From contig CAKSPD010000008.1 of the NCBI GenBank assembly GCA_934481385.1, forward strand, positions 1 through 64,000: a stretch of DNA of 64,000 nt, in the 5' to 3' direction. The DNA comes from an uncultured Oscillospiraceae bacterium (lineage in GTDB: Bacteria; Bacillota; Clostridia; Oscillospirales; Ruminococcaceae). Shown piece by piece: positions 23,010 through 28,408 of this stretch (the first letter of the stretch is position 1; every line of letters begins with the position of its first letter). The position numbers and the translations under genes were made by a program. Under the pieces are notes generated by a model. The model was not told the DNA's origin, did not search any database, and worked only from the letters and a program-made list of their open reading frames with translations.

Positions 23010-23024
23010 GCCGATTAATGCTCC

Positions 23025-24050
23025 TTATTTTTCATATATCTTGTCGAAAATTCCGCCGTCTGCGAAATGCTTTTCCTGTGCCTCGTCCCAGCCTCCGAAA
23101 TCATTTATTGTGACAAGATTTACACTGAGGTCAAACACATCTGAAAATTCATTGAGAATATCCGGATTTGACGGACGATAATAATTTTTTCCTGCAAGTC
23201 GCTGTGCATCATCGGAATAAAGATAATTAAGATATTCCGTTGCAACTTCTCTTGTACCACGTTTATCAACCACGCTGTCAACAACTGCAACAGACGGCTG
23301 TGCAAGAATACTTACGCTTGGTGTAATTATTTCATATTCATCAGGATTGTCCTTGATTGAAAGATAAGCTTCATTTTCCCATGCAATAAGCACATCTCCC
23401 TGACCGTTTTCAACGAATGTTGTAGTAGCTCCTCTTGCTCCTGAATCAAGTACAAGAACATTTTTATAAAGATTTCTTACAAAATCCTCTATCTGAGTTT
23501 CATCACCGTTGAATTTTTTATCGGCGTATGCCCACGAAGCAAGATAATTCCACCTTGCACCGCCTGATGTTTTCGGATTCGGTGTTATAACTCCTACACC
23601 ATCTTTTACAAGGTCGTCCCAGTCATTAATATTTTTCGGATTGCCCTTGCGTACAAGAAATACGATTGTTGAAGTATATGGTGAACTGTCCTTATCAAAT
23701 TCATCAATCCAGCCGTCTTCTATAAGACCTGAATTCTGAACAGCCTTGACATCATATTCAAGTGCAAGTGTTACAACATCAGCTTCAAGGCCGTTTGCAA
23801 CTTCAAGAGCCTGTTTTCCTGAACCGCCATGTGACTGTGTAACTTCAACGTCCTGACCTTTAAGTTCTTTCCAGTGATTTGCGAAAATGTCATTATATGA
23901 AGAATAAAATTCTCTTGTAGGGTCATATGATACATTTGTTATAGATACTTTTCCGCTGTCAGAGCTTGTTTCGGCAGAACCGCAACCTGTTAAAACGAAT
24001 GTAAAAGCTGTTACTGTTGCCAATAAAGCAGAAATTATTTTTCTTTTCAT
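23025..24050 (-). CDS. sbp: Sulfate-binding lipoprotein
   Basis: Extracellular sulfate-binding protein of the importer, 341 residues, with a lipoprotein signal (VLTGC). Family motifs visible are VSYDPTREFY near the N-terminus, QSHGGSGKQA (anion-binding loop) and the NPKTSGGARWNYLASW segment. Its ribosome site GAGG lies 9 bases before the ATG and can be paired by an upstream complementary stretch (see the leader features). It is the first structural gene of the sulfate operon. Confidence 0.95.
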   Translation of the reverse strand: MKRKIISALLATVTAFTFVLTGCGSAETSSDSGKVSITNVSYDPTREFYSSYNDIFANHWKELKGQDVEVTQSHGGSGKQALEVANGLEADVVTLALEYDVKAVQNSGLIEDGWIDEFDKDSSPYTSTIVFLVRKGNPKNINDWDDLVKDGVGVITPNPKTSGGARWNYLASWAYADKKFNGDETQIEDFVRNLYKNVLVLDSGARGATTTFVENGQGDVLIAWENEAYLSIKDNPDEYEIITPSVSILAQPSVAVVDSVVDKRGTREVATEYLNYLYSDDAQRLAGKNYYRPSNPDILNEFSDVFDLSVNLVTINDFGGWDEAQEKHFADGGIFDKIYEK

Positions 24051-24055
24051 AATAT

Positions 24056-24102
24056 ATTACCTCATTTCATAAAAATAGATTTAAAGGAGAAAGTGAAGTA
24101 AT
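24056..24102 (-). promoter_or_regulatory. Candidate translation-blocking hairpin over the sbp ribosome site
   Basis: On the minus strand ATTACTTCA (24102-24094) is complementary over nine positions, with one G-U pair, to TGAGGTAAT (24064-24056), which contains the sbp Shine-Dalgarno. The loop is 29 bases. The first arm begins 2 bases after the stop of the 16-codon leader ORF, so a ribosome held on its Cys codon would cover it. Pairing was done by eye. Confidence 0.6.
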
Positions 24103-24103
24103 T

Positions 24104-24154
24104 TTAACAGCGGATTAGACCTCCGGCTTTTGAGAGTACAAAAAATATCTTCAT
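24104..24154 (-). CDS. Leader peptide MKIFFVLSKAGGLIRC, candidate cysteine sensor
   Basis: A 16-codon ORF between the sulfate-operon promoter and sbp, with GAGG ten bases before its ATG at 24154. The final sense codon is TGT (Cys), immediately before TAA, and it is the only Cys codon. The transcript's predicted start (about 24197) is some 43 bases upstream. Position and content suggest a regulatory leader that reports Cys-tRNA supply rather than a functional protein. I do not know this exact peptide; Cys-ending leaders upstream of sulfur genes are known in actinobacteria. Confidence 0.65.
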   Translation of the reverse strand: MKIFFVLSKAGGLIRC

Positions 24155-24180
24155 AATTTAAATTCCTCAATTCATACATT

Positions 24181-24193
24181 TTCGATAGGTTTA
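24181..24193. promoter_or_regulatory. Candidate Rrf2/CymR operator, start-site proximal
   Basis: CCTATC read on the minus strand within TAAACCTATCGAA, just downstream of the predicted start point. An inverted relative, GATAGGAATA, lies upstream of the -35 (see 24265-24273). CymR-type regulators bind TAT/CCTAT-rich sites in sulfur promoters; assignment here is inference. Confidence 0.35.
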
Positions 24194-24203
24194 ATATACT
24201 TGG

Positions 24204-24232
24204 ATTATAGCACAGTAATTTCCATTTGTCAA
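24204..24232 (-). promoter_or_regulatory. Promoter of the sulfate operon
   Basis: Minus-strand consensus promoter: -35 TTGACA (24227-24232), 17-bp spacer, -10 TATAAT (24204-24209). Such a strong promoter implies control by repression and/or by the leader. This 306-bp gene-free stretch (24051-24356) also holds the leader ORF, the hairpin, two CCTAT-type boxes and the upstream gene's terminator. Confidence 0.88.
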
Positions 24233-24264
24233 GGGTTAATGCAATTTTCTGTACTATTGATGAT

Positions 24265-24273
24265 TATTCCTAT
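24265..24273. promoter_or_regulatory. Candidate Rrf2/CymR box upstream of the sulfate promoter
   Basis: TATTCCTAT on the plus strand (ATAGGAATA on the minus), identical to the nine bases at 24806-24814 in the leader of the Rrf2-type regulator gene. It sits about 33 bp upstream of the -35. Confidence 0.4.
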
Positions 24274-24321
24274 CTGTTTTATATGAATTATTGTGAAAAC
24301 AGTACAATAAAATTCCAAAAT

Positions 24322-24350
24322 AAAAGGCTCACCGTTCTGGAAAGCCTTTT
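24322..24350 (-). terminator. Terminator of the Rrf2-type regulator gene
   Basis: AAAAGGCT (24322-24329) pairs with AGCCTTTT (24343-24350), just after the regulator's stop. On the minus strand a TTTTATTTT tract follows. Confidence 0.8.
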
Positions 24351-24356
24351 AAAAAT

Positions 24357-24767
24357 TCAGATACAGTAGTCAAAATAATTTTTCTGATGTTCAATAATAT
24401 CCTGTACAGAAATGCTGTCAATACAGGTTTCCATAACGTTGTGGATTTCCTCCCATACAAATGCAACAGGCTTATCCGATTCATACTGAGGATTTTCTAT
24501 GGGGATAAGTTCACCTTCTGTTGCCCGAAGAACATCTCCGACCGTACAGCTGTATGTTGGCTTATTAAGCATATATCCGCCCTTATTTCCTCTGTTTGTA
24601 CATAAAATTCCGGATTTTACAAGCATAGGCACAATCTGTTCCAGATATTTTTTAGAAATATTCTGTCTTTTTGAAATATCTGAAAGAGAAATATAGCCGT
24701 TATTCTGATGTTCAGCCAAATCCACAAGTAATTTAAGGGCATATTTTGCTTTTGCCGAAAATTTCAT
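24357..24767 (-). CDS. Rrf2-family transcriptional regulator, CymR-like
   Basis: A 136-residue Rrf2 protein: winged helix at the N-terminus (KFSAKAKYALKLLVDLAEH, ISLSDISKRQNISKKYLEQIV, NRGNKGGYMLNKP) and a helical dimerisation part. It lacks the three-cysteine cluster spacing of IscR, so it is more likely a CymR-type repressor of cysteine/sulfur genes. It is directly upstream of the sulfate operon on the same strand, with its own promoter and terminator, and shares an ATAGGAATA box with that operon. The effector is unknown; in Bacillus CymR works with CysK. Confidence 0.82.
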   Translation of the reverse strand: MKFSAKAKYALKLLVDLAEHQNNGYISLSDISKRQNISKKYLEQIVPMLVKSGILCTNRGNKGGYMLNKPTYSCTVGDVLRATEGELIPIENPQYESDKPVAFVWEEIHNVMETCIDSISVQDIIEHQKNYFDYCI

Positions 24768-24805
24768 AAAATCTTCCCTTTCCTTTCAAGCTGGATAAAT
24801 ATTAC

Positions 24806-24814
24806 TATTCCTAT
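24806..24814. promoter_or_regulatory. Candidate autoregulatory Rrf2 box
   Basis: TATTCCTAT just downstream of the regulator's predicted start point, matching the copy at 24265-24273 exactly. It lies among TTACTAT/TTTACTAT direct repeats. Confidence 0.4.
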
Positions 24815-24833
24815 TTATTTACTATGATTTTTT

Positions 24834-24862
24834 ATTATATCACAATATCCTGTATTTGTCAA
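24834..24862 (-). promoter_or_regulatory. Promoter of the Rrf2-type regulator
   Basis: Minus-strand -35 TTGACA (24857-24862), 17-bp spacer, -10 TATAAT (24834-24839). Confidence 0.85.
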
Positions 24863-24874
24863 TAGCTCTGTCAT

Positions 24875-24901
24875 AAAAAAAGCAAGCCGGTGGCTTGCTT
24901 T
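24875..24901 (-). terminator. Terminator of coaBC
   Basis: AAAGCAAGCC (24879-24888) pairs with GGCTTGCTTT (24892-24901) around a 3-base loop; on the minus strand a T run follows. It lies 3 bp after the coaBC stop. Confidence 0.9.
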
Positions 24902-24904
24902 AAT

Positions 24905-26107
24905 TTATTTATTATAACAGGAAATTATGCTGTCGAGAATTTTTCCTGCCACCTCGGATTTATCCATAAGTTCAAGCTGTTTTTCGCCTGATTTCGTTAT
25001 AATCGTAACAATGTTTGTATCAGTTCCGAATCCTGCACCTTTCTGATTAAGAGAATTTGCACATATCATATCAATATTTTTTGAAATCAGTTTCTTTCTT
25101 GAATTTTCAAGCATATTTTCAGTTTCCATTGAAAAACCGCAGATAAACTGTTCAGGCTTTTTTATTCTTCCGAGTTCAGCTATTATATCATCGGTACGTT
25201 TCATTGCAACGGAGAGATTTCCGTCATGTTTTTTAATTTTCTGACTGCTTACAGTTTCGGGAGTATAATCTGCTACTGCTGCCGATTTTACTACTATATC
25301 ACATTCAGAGAATTTTTCCATAACGGCATTATACATATCCTTTGCAGATACTACCGGAACAAATTTTACTCCCTCCGGAACATCAAGATTTGTTCTGCCA
25401 CTTACAAGAATTACATCTGCTCCGCGTCTTACAGCCTCCTGAGCAACTGAATATCCCATTTTCCCTGTTGAATGATTTGTGATATATCTCACAGGGTCAA
25501 GAGCCTCCTGAGTAGCTCCTGCTGTAACAAGAATTTTTTTACCTGAAAGGTCTTTTTTATAGAGTGAACGTATAACATATTCAAGAAGAATTTTTTCATC
25601 AGGCATTCTTCCGTCACCGTCATCACCGTTTGCAAGCATACCATGTGTGGCAGGAATTATTGTATATCCGTAATTTTCAAGCTTTGAAATATTATCCTGA
25701 ACTATCGGATTATGATACATATTATGATTCATAGCAGGTGAAATAATTTTAGGTGCAGTGCTTGCCATAACAGTTGTAGTCAGCATATCATCTGCAATTC
25801 CGTTTGCAATCTTTCCGATTACATTAGCCGTTGCAGGAGCTATTATTATTGAATCGGATTTTTTTGCAAGTGCCACATGTTCAACGCTGTACTGAAAATT
25901 TCTGTCGAATGTATCAACAATGCATTTATTTTTTGTGAGTGTTTCAAAAGTAAACGGAGTTATAAAATTTGTGGCGTTCTGAGTCATAATTACATTTACT
26001 TCCCCGCCAAGCTTTACAATCATTCTTGCAAGATTGGGAATTTTATATGATGCAATTCCCCCTGTAACTCCTATGAGAACCGATTTATTTTCCAGAATTT
26101 TATTCAT
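24905..26107 (-). CDS. coaBC: Bifunctional phosphopantothenoylcysteine decarboxylase / phosphopantothenate-cysteine ligase
   Basis: Makes 4'-phosphopantetheine for coenzyme A from phosphopantothenate and cysteine. 400 residues from the ATG at 26107 (AAGGAAG upstream); a start 18 bases earlier would place the ribosome site inside the gene. The N-terminal CoaC flavoprotein domain has GVTGGIASYK, IAPATANVIGKIANGIADDML and PAMNHNMY. The CoaB domain begins near 195 with ILVTAGATQEALDPVRYITNHSTGKMG and has AAVADYTP and the KxKK-type KIKKHD. It uses cysteine, which fits its place beside sulfur genes, though it has its own promoter and terminator. Confidence 0.96.
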   Translation of the reverse strand: MNKILENKSVLIGVTGGIASYKIPNLARMIVKLGGEVNVIMTQNATNFITPFTFETLTKNKCIVDTFDRNFQYSVEHVALAKKSDSIIIAPATANVIGKIANGIADDMLTTTVMASTAPKIISPAMNHNMYHNPIVQDNISKLENYGYTIIPATHGMLANGDDGDGRMPDEKILLEYVIRSLYKKDLSGKKILVTAGATQEALDPVRYITNHSTGKMGYSVAQEAVRRGADVILVSGRTNLDVPEGVKFVPVVSAKDMYNAVMEKFSECDIVVKSAAVADYTPETVSSQKIKKHDGNLSVAMKRTDDIIAELGRIKKPEQFICGFSMETENMLENSRKKLISKNIDMICANSLNQKGAGFGTDTNIVTIITKSGEKQLELMDKSEVAGKILDSIISCYNK

Positions 26108-26147
26108 TGAAAAACTTCCTTTCATTTTTTATATAATATATAGTATA

Positions 26148-26176
26148 ATTATATATTATTTTTTCCCTGATTTCAA
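26148..26176 (-). promoter_or_regulatory. Promoter of coaBC
   Basis: Minus-strand -35 TTGAAA (26171-26176), 17-bp spacer, -10 TATAAT (26148-26153). Confidence 0.75.
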
Positions 26177-26260
26177 GAATATTGCAAATTTATATCCTGA
26201 TTGGAAAATAATGTATAAAGTTCGCAGGTTTTTTTAAATGATTCTTTCAGAAAGCTGTGC

Positions 26261-26266
26261 TATAAT
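26261..26266 (+). promoter_or_regulatory. -10 element for the rtcB / RNA array / Ro-like operon
   Basis: TATAAT about 45 bp before the rtcB start. No good -35 lies 17 bp upstream, which could mean activator control; the enterobacterial rtc operon uses an activator, but no rtcR-like gene is visible here. Confidence 0.55.
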
Positions 26267-26311
26267 ACAATCATACCAAACAGCAGAGATTATTTCAGAG
26301 AGGTGAACAGA

Positions 26312-27547
26312 ATGTTCGTACAATATAATAAAAATTCCCAGAAATTCCCTATAAAGATATGGTGTGAAAATGCTGAATCCATTGACGAAAATTGTATGGA
26401 ACAGGCTATGCACCTCGCTAATCTTCCTTTTATATACAAGTGGGTGGCACTTATGCCCGATACTCATATGGGAAAAGGTATGCCTATCGGTGCAGTCATC
26501 GCTTGTAATGATGTTGTCATTCCTAATGCCGTAGGCGTTGATATTGGCTGTGGTATGGGATTTATTCAGACAAATATTCCTGTAAAGCTACTTAAAGAAA
26601 CTGTAACAGGAAGCGGAAATCTTGTAAAGGTCATTGTCGGAAATATTCAGAGAACTATTCCGCTTGGCGTTGCACATTACAAAAAACCGCAGGAATCTGC
26701 TGTTCTTTCTGAAGCAAAAAAGGAAATGGAAAAATACAGTTCAGAATCAGAACTTATTTCTGAAATTGATGAGGGATTTTTTCAGGTTGGTACTCTTGGC
26801 GGAGGAAATCACTTTATTGAAATTCAGGAGGACGAAAACGGTCTTGCCTGCATTATGCTACATTCCGGTTCAAGACATTTCGGAAATGTAATTGGTCAGC
26901 ATTTCAATAAAATTGCAAGGGAACTTAACAGAAAATACTGGTCAGATGTTCCCGAAAGCTATAATCTGCCGTTTCTTCCTGTCGATACTACGGAGGGAAA
27001 AAGCTATCTCAACTATATGAACCTCGCTATGAATTTTGCCTTTGAAAACAGAGCTGTTATGCTCCGAAAAGTAAAAGATATTTTCAGCGAAAACGTTCAG
27101 AAGTTTGCAGGAGTCACAACAGAATTTTCAAATGAAATAAACTGCCACCACAATTATGCATCACTCGAAAATCATTTCGATAAAGATGTATGGGTACACC
27201 GCAAAGGTGCAGTAAGGGTTTCAGAGGGTGAACTTTCAATAATTCCCGGTGCTATGGGAAGTTTCAGCTATATAGTAAAAGGGAAAGGAAATCCTGAAAG
27301 TTTTATGTCATCTTCTCATGGTGCAGGCAGAAAGCTTTCACGAACAAAGGCTGTTGAAACTTTTTCCGTTGAAACTGTTATGACAGACCTCAAAAAACAA
27401 GACGTTGTTCTTGGAAAAAATAATAAATCCGATGTTGCAGAGGAATCACGCTTTGCATATAAAGATATTGACGTGGTTATGGAAAATCAGAAAGATTTGG
27501 TTGAACCCGTCAAAAAGCTCTTTACAGTCGGAGTAGTAAAAGGATAA
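26312..27547 (+). CDS. rtcB: RNA-splicing/repair ligase RtcB
   Basis: GTP- and Mn2+-dependent ligase that joins 2',3'-cyclic phosphate or 3'-phosphate RNA ends to 5'-OH ends. 411 residues from the ATG at 26312 (AGAGG eight bases upstream); an in-frame GTG at 26303 overlaps that site. Motifs: MPDTHMGKGMPIGAV, VGVDIGCGM (metal-binding Cys), GGGNHFIEI, CHHNYA, and SSHGAGRKLSR, whose H336 is the guanylylated histidine position. No archease or RtcA gene is adjacent. The gene is followed at once by an array of tRNA-like RNAs and a Ro60-like gene on the same strand, so its substrate is probably damaged or processed RNA in that context. Confidence 0.95.
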   Translation: MFVQYNKNSQKFPIKIWCENAESIDENCMEQAMHLANLPFIYKWVALMPDTHMGKGMPIGAVIACNDVVIPNAVGVDIGCGMGFIQTNIPVKLLKETVTGSGNLVKVIVGNIQRTIPLGVAHYKKPQESAVLSEAKKEMEKYSSESELISEIDEGFFQVGTLGGGNHFIEIQEDENGLACIMLHSGSRHFGNVIGQHFNKIARELNRKYWSDVPESYNLPFLPVDTTEGKSYLNYMNLAMNFAFENRAVMLRKVKDIFSENVQKFAGVTTEFSNEINCHHNYASLENHFDKDVWVHRKGAVRVSEGELSIIPGAMGSFSYIVKGKGNPESFMSSSHGAGRKLSRTKAVETFSVETVMTDLKKQDVVLGKNNKSDVAEESRFAYKDIDVVMENQKDLVEPVKKLFTVGVVKG

Positions 27548-27556
27548 TATTTATTT

Positions 27557-27615
27557 AAGACGCTTACAGCAATCTGATTTATTTCATTTTATGGTATGAT
27601 AAAATATAGCGTCTT
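27557..27615 (+). ncRNA. Array element 1: stem-loop with ACAGCAA motif
   Basis: AAGACGCT (27557-27564) is a perfect complement of AGCGTCTT (27608-27615). Directly after the first arm comes TACAGCAA, the sequence found at the same place in the larger units of the array. The 43-base interior is AT-rich with no tRNA-like part. It begins 10 bp after the rtcB stop and is not followed by a T run, so it is not an ordinary terminator. Confidence 0.5.
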
Positions 27616-27628
27616 GTAAAAACTGAAT

Positions 27629-27756
27629 ACGATACATACAGCAAATTATATCCTCGCCAACCACCAGTGCGTGAGCAGAACAGTCCGCAGTTTACTGCGG
27701 AAAGATGCAGTTCGAGTCTGCCGTTGGGGAATGTAGTTCAAAGCACAATGTATCGT
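27629..27756 (+). ncRNA. Array element 2: tRNA-like RNA, divergent
   Basis: ACGATACAT (27629-27637) pairs perfectly with ATGTATCGT (27748-27756), enclosing 110 bases. TACAGCAA-type sequence follows the first arm. The interior has a T-arm-like hairpin (GCAG, loop TTCGAGT, CTGC), a strong CCGCAG-TTTA-CTGCGG hairpin, and CCAAC/GTTGG arms, giving a partly tRNA-shaped fold in ordinary 5'-3' order. It differs from the three later permuted units but shares their T loop. No CCA end and no proper anticodon loop, so it is not a functional tRNA. Confidence 0.5.
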
Positions 27757-27771
27757 GCAAATTTATTAAAC

Positions 27772-27835
27772 GTTGCAGACAGCATTTTTTCAGATTTAGT
27801 TATTTAGCTATTAGGGTGAAAGACCTTAATGCAAC
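27772..27835 (+). ncRNA. Array element 3: stem-loop with GACAGCA motif
   Basis: GTTGCA (27772-27777) pairs with TGCAAC (27830-27835); GACAGCA follows the first arm, resembling the ACAGCAA motif elsewhere in the array. An inner TTAGG...CCTTAA hairpin is conserved in the spacers before the next two units. The short stem makes this the weakest element. Confidence 0.35.
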
Positions 27836-27847
27836 CTGCACAACCTT

Positions 27848-27960
27848 ACGGTGCTTACAGCAAAAAAATAGCAATATCTGGTCATCGGTTCGAGTCCGAT
27901 TGCCCGTCTGTTTCAGGCTGGTATAGCTCAGCTGGTAGAGCGATACTTTTTACGCACCGT
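27848..27960 (+). ncRNA. Array element 4: Y RNA-like, circularly permuted tRNA mimic (copy A)
   Basis: A 113-base unit enclosed by ACGGTGC (27848-27854) and GCACCGT (27954-27960). In order inside: TTACAGCAA motif; GTC then a T arm (ATCGG, loop TTCGAGT, CCGAT; 27884-27900); an acceptor-like helix closed by a TTT loop (27901-27923); TA at the tRNA 8-9 positions; a D arm (GCTC, loop AGCTGGTA with GG, GAGC; 27926-27941). So the 3' half of a tRNA precedes the 5' half and the acceptor end is sealed, as in the tRNA-like module of bacterial Y RNAs. The inner stem next to the D arm (AATATC with GATACT) has one mismatch here. Confidence 0.75.
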
Positions 27961-28020
27961 GTATACGATACTATCATAGCTATCAAGGTGCAAAACTTTA
28001 ATGCAACGTGCAAAATCTTT

Positions 28021-28133
28021 ACGGTGCTTACAGCAAAAAAATGGCAGTATTCGTCATCGGTTCGAGTCCGATTGTCTGTCTGTTTCAGACCGGCATAGCT
28101 CAGATGGATAGAGCGATACTTTTTACGCACCGT
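28021..28133 (+). ncRNA. Array element 5: Y RNA-like, circularly permuted tRNA mimic (copy B)
   Basis: Same plan as copy A: terminal stem ACGGTGC/GCACCGT, ACAGCAA motif, inner stem AGTATT/GATACT (six pairs, one G-U), T arm identical to copy A, sealed acceptor helix (TGTCTGTCTG, loop TTT, CAGACCGGCA), U8-A9 equivalent TA, D arm with loop AGATGGATA. Relative to copy A the acceptor helix changes C-to-T and T-to-C on its two strands in ways that mostly keep pairing. The D-loop GG and T-loop TTC needed for elbow contacts are intact. Confidence 0.78.
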
Positions 28134-28193
28134 GTATACGATACTATCGTAACTATCAGGGTTCAAAAACCTGATTCAACGTACAAAACCTTT

Positions 28194-28317
28194 ACGGTGC
28201 TTACAGCAACCAATATTTTTTATGAATTACAGTATTTGTCATCGGTTCGAGTCCGATTGTCTGTCTGTTTCAGACCGGCATAGCTCAGCTGGTAGAGCGA
28301 TACTTTTTACGCACCGT
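28194..28317 (+). ncRNA. Array element 6: Y RNA-like, circularly permuted tRNA mimic (copy C)
   Basis: Same plan as copies A and B, 124 bases long because the loop after ACAGCAA is extended. Terminal stem ACGGTGC/GCACCGT, inner stem AGTATT/GATACT, identical T arm, acceptor helix identical to copy B, D loop identical to copy A. The spacer before it has a TCAGG/CCTGA hairpin at the place of the hairpins preceding the other copies. Confidence 0.78.
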
Positions 28318-28321
28318 GTAT

Positions 28322-28376
28322 ACGATACATACAGCAAAAATAATTGTGAAAAATTTACAGATTTTTATCGTATCGT
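28322..28376 (+). ncRNA. Array element 7: stem-loop with ACAGCAA motif
   Basis: ACGATAC (28322-28328) pairs with GTATCGT (28370-28376); ATACAGCAA follows the first arm. It reuses the ACGATACATACAGCAA sequence that opens element 2. No T run follows, so transcription can continue into the Ro-like gene 33 bp downstream. Confidence 0.5.
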
Positions 28377-28408
28377 GAAAAAGAAATCAATGCAGGGAGG
28401 AATTTTCA

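Larger units (their letters stand above)
27805..28317 (+). repeat. Tandem repeat, period about 173 bp, three copies
   Basis: Three consecutive copies of a 172-173-bp unit, each made of a spacer with a small hairpin followed by a tRNA-mimic RNA. Copies 2 and 3 are most alike; differences are concentrated in the spacer and in the loop after ACAGCAA. The copies evidently arose by tandem duplication. Confidence 0.85.

Noticed and set aside
22348-23181. 277-codon frame on the plus strand opposite cysT
   Set aside because: The real gene on the other strand has clear CysT motifs and operon context; the antisense product has no recognisable features.
27881-28310. Ordinary tRNA genes suggested by TTCGAGTCC and TAGCTCAG..TAGAGC segments
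   Set aside because: T arm comes before D arm in each unit, the acceptor is closed by a TTT loop, and there is no anticodon arm or CCA end, so these are mimics, not tRNAs. Reading D arm to the next T arm as one split tRNA would need a spacer of about 120 bases with no paired anticodon stem.
27805-28317. CRISPR array
   Set aside because: The repeat period is about 173 bp with structured, nearly identical units and no short repeat / unique spacer pattern; no cas genes nearby.
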